Shown here in pieces: positions 60,000 to 64,000 of a DNA stretch of 64,000 bases (the stretch's first letter is position 1; every line of letters starts with the position of its first letter). The notes under the pieces were generated by a model. That model was given only the letters and a program-made list of their open reading frames with translations. It was not told the DNA's origin and did not search any database. Position numbers and translations under genes: made by a program. This DNA is from Perkinsus chesapeaki. Its lineage: Eukaryota; Perkinsozoa; Perkinsida; Perkinsidae. The stretch spans positions 37,869-101,868 of the forward strand of contig JAAPAO010000052.1 in assembly GCA_013115145.1 (NCBI GenBank), written 5' to 3'.

Positions 60000-60590
60000 A
60001 GGATGAGACAACATGAATTACCGAGCACTAAATGAGGAAGTGATAGTTGATGGAACATGTTCCTTCCTCCTTCTTAGATTCATCATCATTCTATCACCCG
60101 TAGTATCCAACATTTCCCTATTCAATATCAGTATAACTGTTACGAAGCTATTAGATTACCGTAGATGATGTCTCATCTTATTCTTTATAATAGACTCTAC
60201 AGTATTACCAACCTCACTACTAGATGTAGTGTTTGGGAGTATTGATGCAAGTAGGATATCTATCTGTTATTGAAACCTTATATAACCCTTGTATAACCAT
60301 TTACTTCATTATCATTATATGATCCTAGTCTTCTTCTTGCTGTATTAACACTAGGAGCTTCCTCTTCTTCTGTATGATTTAATCGTGCTGAAATCTCTTT
60401 TATTCTAGACCCTATCTGTAAATATCAATGTTATCGGATAACAAGTCACCTACTCATCCTATTCTCTGTTCTTGTATCCCCTTTATACCCTTTCCTATTA
60501 TCCCTCCTTGTTTTGCTACATTTTCCAGTGTGCCCCTCCGTATGAGTGCCTTGTCTTGTTGTATTCCAATAGAACCTTACTGTATTGTTG
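60000..60590 (-). CDS. Probable exons without a clear start (3' part of the J-domain gene or a separate gene)
   Basis: On the minus strand, about 60480-60575 reads GIQQDKALIRRGTLENVAKQ with GGIIGKGIKGIQEQR, and about 60300-60410 reads SRIKEISARLNHTEEEEAPS with VNTARRRLGSYNDNEVNG. About 60180-60250 reads DILLASILPNTTSSSEVGNT. An intron using gtataaag...gatag joins the first two as KQGGIIGKGSRIKEISARL; another choice of frame in the first exon (RFYWNTTRQGTHTEGHTGKC) is also open. No ATG was found upstream before the J-domain stop at 60598. It may be an alternative 3' end of that gene. The helical pattern resembles SNARE or tethering proteins only loosely. Confidence 0.3.
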
Positions 60591-60597
60591 TATTCTA

Positions 60598-61400
60598 TTA
60601 AATGCTGTGGTATCCTAACCACCTAGCAGCATGTCCCTTATCGCTTAAATCATGACCACAACTGCAGAGGGCGAGCGGTCCAGCGACACAGTTGCATTCG
60701 GCCCAGATAATACGACATCTGGAGCATCGTCGGCGCTCAATAGATAAAGCGAATTGTATGCCTAAAGGGGTAAGGAGTGTTGTATGGGATATTATGGATA
60801 TTATATTACACATGCAATCTTTAACACTGCAGTGTCCCAGTTTAGTATTAGGCTCATGCCTTGAAAGACGATGTCCACACTTACATACATGTGTATTTCT
60901 TATATATTACTATAATACATTTAATACTTATTACTACTACCTTTTCAATCTAATACATTCCTTATCACAGCTTATACAATTCCATGTACCCCAAGCATCC
61001 ATATGATACCACCAAAAGTATCTATCCTCTCTTGGTGCATAACCCAATAACGTTGTTGTTATTTACTTGTCAAGTTGATCCTCCTTTTTGCCCTTGTTGT
61101 ATGATGATGTTTTACTATCCCTCTTATAGTACATTGTTGTTGAGGGCCGTGTTATTTTATTATCATCACCCTCTAATAATGCATCTCTTGCTTCTAATAT
61201 CTACATTATTAATAATGAGTATCCATCATAACACCTAACCGTATAACCTCTTGAAACTGTAGTGTTGCATCTATCGTTGAATTCTTATCAGGATGCAACT
61301 TTAATGCCAATCTTCTGTATGCCGATCGTATAAGTTGTGGTGATGCATCTAATGGAATACCAAGCTTCTCGCTAGCAACAACCTTAGCGAGACCTGTCAT
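60598..61400 (-). CDS. J-domain protein with C-terminal Cys-rich zinc region
   Basis: Start ATG 61400 ([20 protein letters not shown]). The J domain continues [20 protein letters not shown] with the HPD motif that stimulates Hsp70 ATPase. Then [20 protein letters not shown] and [16 protein letters not shown]-type basic linker. The C-terminal half is [20 protein letters not shown] with NCISCDK (CxxC), [20 protein letters not shown], and, after an intron that rejoins as [18 protein letters not shown], the cluster [20 protein letters not shown] with [12 protein letters not shown], ending TAA 60598-60600. Paired CxxC/CxC motifs and CGH suggest at least two zinc sites. The layout recalls DNAJC14-like proteins, though membrane helices are absent. 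A cytosolic co-chaperone is inferred. Confidence 0.75.
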
Positions 61401-61997
61401 AAAATAACAACAACATACTGCTCTTTAGTAATGCTGTAATATTCTATAATAACATACGGTGTAGAATGATCGATTAGTTTCGTATAAAGTACACCTTTTA
61501 ACACCTAACTCGCAGTCAGTTGAAGTGATTTAAAAATGTTCGAGGGTGAATGTGAAAAACCCACACAAATAAAAACAATAGATTTCGCTGAAATAAAGTA
61601 AGTAGGATTTCATTGAAGATTGCAATATGACCCCAATTTAAATATCCTGCAATCGTATGTCAATGCAGTGCAATAAGATGGTGGCACAAGAGATGCACCA
61701 CGAGATGTGGTGTAGTGCCTCTTTGGTCTAGTGGATGAGATGATTAACTCGTGTGGATTAGACTCGGGTTCAAATCTTAGACCTCACATTTGCAATTCCT
61801 CAGAAGGTTTTGGCGCGTGACTATTTGGCGGAGCGATTCGTTGCTCTGTTTTTCGCTTGCGCTATGTGCGAAGCGATGTGGCTGAAGGCTTTATTTAAAC
61901 TGAAGTTTAGAGACGTACAGCTGTAGGCGGATGCATCATCCATTGACTTATGTTAACCTATTAATTTGCTATTAGTTCATTTTCTACCAGTTGTACA
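61401..61997. other. Upstream region of the aspartate aminotransferase gene
   Basis: A 597-bp spacer between divergently oriented genes; it should hold both promoters. The only structured element seen is a tRNA-like sequence at 61717-61788. The last 150 bp before ATG 61998 are more GC-balanced and lack ORFs. No TATA-like or repeated operator is evident. Confidence 0.5.
61717..61788 (+). tRNA. Degenerate tRNA-like sequence (A and B boxes only)
   Basis: tggtctagtgg (61724-61734) fits the RNA polymerase III A box and ggttcaaatc (61767-61776) the B box, 43 nt apart as in a tRNA gene. A D-stem (gtct/agat) can form. However the acceptor stem pairs at only one of seven positions, the T stem has one mismatch and two G-U pairs, and no five-base anticodon stem forms. 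A direct repeat (gattaactcg / gattagactcg) occupies the anticodon arm. A pseudogene or a pol III-derived relic is likelier than a functional tRNA. Confidence 0.25.
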
Positions 61998-63301
61998 ATG
62001 GCATCCATCTTCGAGTCCTGTGATTTGGCTCCCCCGGATCCGATCCTCGGTACCGCCACTGCTTACAAGGCAGATCCTTCCCCCAACAAGGTTAACCTTG
62101 GTATTGGTGCCTACCGTGATGAGGAGGGTAACCCTAAGGTCCTCGATGTTGTCCGTAAGGTCGATCAGCAGTTGGCCGCTGATATGAAGGTCGATAAGGA
62201 ATACGCTCCTATTGACGGTTTCCCGGCTCTTAAGCCCCTCAGTCAGCGTCTCCTTTTCGGCGAGTCCAGTGATAGAATTTGCAGCAGTCAGGCTTTGTCC
62301 GGCACTGGATCCTTAAGGCTCATCGGTGAGTTTGCCGCTAAGTTCCTTAACAAGCCCGCTATCTATATATCTGATCCTACCTGGGGTAACCATATCAAGA
62401 TCTTCGAGAAGTCTGGCCTCGAAGTCAGGAAGTACCCTTACTGGGATAATCAGAACCGTGCCATCAACTTCGAGGGCACCCTTCAGGCCCTCTCTGAGGC
62501 CCCTGCTGGATCTCTTGTTCTTCTCCATGCCTGTGCTCATAACCCTACTGGTATGGATTTCAACCACGAACAGTGGCAGCAACTCCAGAAGCTCCTTGCT
62601 GAGAAGAACCTCATTCCCGTCCTCGATAATGCCTATCAGGGGTAAGTAAGGGTAATTGATGTCTTCTTCTTAAGTATTACTGCGGCGTGTGGTATTCAAC
62701 CGACCACTTTTGGCTTTTATATATTTTAATTCTATTGTTATTCAGATACGCTTCTGGTGATCTTGAGGCTGATGCTTATGCTCTTCATCTCTTCTACAAG
62801 TCCGGTATGGAGTTCTTCGTTTCTCAAAGTTTCGCTAAGAACTTTGGCCTTTACGGTGAGCGTGCCGGTATGTGCCATTTCGTCACTAAGAGTGCCGACT
62901 TGGCAGCCCGCGCCCTTAGTCAGCTCAAGCTGATTATCCGCCCCATGTACTCTTCTCCCCCGATTCACGGAGGTTTGATCGTCAAGACTATTCTTGAGGA
63001 CCCCAAGCTCGAGCAGGAGTGGAAGGATGAGCTCAAGGTCATTAGTGGCAGAATTGCCAAGTACCGTATCCTCCTGTCTGATGGTCTTACTGCTAAGGGC
63101 ACACCTGGTAACTGGGATCATATTAAGAAGCAGATTGGTATGTTCTCCTTTACTGGTCTTACCGTCCCCCAGTGTGAGCGTATGATCAATAAGCATCATA
63201 TCTATATGCTTAAGAATGGTCGTATCTCCATGGCTGGCTTGAACCACGGTAACATTCAGTACGTTATTGATGCCATGGATGAGTGTGTACGTAACTGTTA
63301 G
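61998..63301 (+). CDS. Aspartate aminotransferase, cytosolic type
   Basis: PLP enzyme exchanging the amino group between aspartate and 2-oxoglutarate. ATG 61998 (MASIFESCDLAPPDPILGTA) to TAG 63299-63301, 399 residues, the usual family size, without a targeting peptide. There is one intron, 62642-62745 (104 nt), larger than most here. Motifs: TAYKADPSPNKVNLGIGAYR, the ALSGTGSLRL substrate region, YISDPTWGNH, LLHACAHNPTG, VLDNAYQGYASGDLEADAYA, and the PLP lysine K246 in SQSFAKNFGLYGERAG. The C-terminus has RPMYSSPPIHGGLIV and MFSFTGLTVPQCERM. Codons favour C-ending forms and the region is more GC-rich than its neighbours, suggesting high expression. A tandem copy begins at 63932. Confidence 0.96.
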
Positions 63302-63931
63302 AAAATGTTCCTGAATGCTTTAAGAGTACTCGACATACCAACTTAGGTGGTGGTGGTGGAAGTTAATCGAAAGAACGCTCCACCTTTCCTCCTACTCCTG
63401 TACAAATGCTTTTAGAGCACATTCCAATAACATGCGTCTTGTGTTATGATGATAAGTGATCATGAGAGGGGCTGGAAGCAGTTAGCGGAGGCGTATATGT
63501 ACGAAGTTGGTCCCACGCTGTACGGTGGTAAGAGAGAATGTTGTTCAGATGAATAATGAGAAAGGATAGGGAAGTGTAATACAACTGATGACGAAGGGAC
63601 ATGGGAATGATTATTATTATTATCACATACATATGATGATGAAGCTGAAGCCGCCGCCAATTTAGTCTTTCCTAGTGTTGTACACTTGTTAATCAACCTG
63701 CTGTGAGATCGGCTGCATGGCAGGCTTACTGCTGTGAAGTGTACATACTTTGTGTTAGTCTGTCCCAAGGAGCTAAGATATGCTAACTTTGTGTTGGTTA
63801 TCTCCTCTAGCTCAGCAGCGGCAGCAGCACTGTTTATTTATAACCCTGTAGTATATATTCAATTGTTGATGTTGCGAGGCTGTGCTAAAGCATTCCATTC
63901 TTCGCAGTTTATCATTCGCTCAACCTCAGCT
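63302..63931. other. Spacer between the tandem aspartate aminotransferase genes
   Basis: 630 bp of mixed-composition sequence holding the 3' UTR of copy one and the promoter of copy two. The upstream sequences of the two copies share no obvious block, so the duplication is not very recent or did not include the promoter. No other gene is seen. Confidence 0.5.
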
Positions 63932-64000
63932 ATGTCATCCATCTTCGAGTGCTGTGATTTGGCTCCTCCAGATCCGATTCTCGGTACAACAACTGCCTAT
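63932..64000 (+). CDS. Second aspartate aminotransferase gene (5' end only, runs off window)
   Basis: ATG 63932 opens MSSIFECCDLAPPDPILGTT, matching the first copy (MASIFESCDLAPPDPILGTA) in frame. The 69 bases visible differ at about a dozen positions, mostly third codon positions. The three amino-acid changes in 23 are Ala to Ser, Ser to Cys and Ala to Thr. The coding sequence continues beyond base 64000. Confidence 0.93.
   Translation, partial: MSSIFECCDLAPPDPILGTTTAY

Noticed and set aside
1-64000. CRISPR array, phage or bacterial operon
   Set aside because: No spaced direct repeats, no Shine-Dalgarno-led gene strings; introns and eukaryotic domains throughout.

Overview
This is nuclear DNA of a unicellular eukaryote. 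Genes on both strands are packed 50-700 bp apart and cut by many very short GT-AG introns, mostly about 40-50 nt, checked by restoring frame across conserved domains. TAA, TAG and TGA all end genes, so the code looks standard. The compact layout, the TCA/CAG/TAA simple repeats and the tandem aspartate aminotransferase genes suggest an alveolate-like protist, perhaps a perkinsid. That assignment is a guess, because no marker gene is present. One assembly gap (96 N) lies at 41677-41772.

Layout. 1-10.9 kb (+): end of an unrecognised helical protein; a DHX34-type DEAH helicase whose one long intron carries a possible PAZ (Argonaute) relic; an intronless protein of unknown function; an LMBR1-like membrane protein. 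11.1-28.3 kb (-): a CDK9/CDK12-type kinase; a SulP-STAS-cNMP transporter; a single-pass thioredoxin-like protein; a CCCH zinc-finger plus degenerate kinase gene; a coiled-coil protein; a three-RRM splicing-type protein. 28.4-33.9 kb (+): an unknown low-complexity protein, GDP-mannose pyrophosphorylase, and a Thr-rich GPI-type surface protein. 34.6-40 kb (-): a His-rich secreted protein, a membrane protein, a CPBP/CAAX-type intramembrane protease, and a CDP-alcohol phosphotransferase. 40.2-46.4 kb (+): a protein with a 10-residue tandem repeat, and a long EF-hand-like protein. 46.7-54.8 kb (-): a 2OG-Fe(II) oxygenase, a GAT-like trafficking protein, a PH-RING protein, a JmjC protein and a small ORF. 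54.9-59.9 kb (+): a zinc-binding protein, a RAMP4-like peptide, a GT10 fucosyltransferase and an unknown gene with a decayed upstream copy. 60-61.4 kb (-): a J-domain zinc protein. 62-64 kb (+): two tandem aspartate aminotransferases.

There is no operon logic, but two themes recur. One is RNA processing and decay (DHX34, CTD-type CDK, RRM protein, CCCH protein). The other is secretory-pathway and glycoconjugate work (GMPPB making GDP-mannose, from which GDP-fucose for the GT10 enzyme could derive; RAMP4-like; CPBP protease; GPI-type surface protein). Exon boundaries were read by eye. Outer coordinates are firmer than internal ones, and several 5' ends are uncertain.
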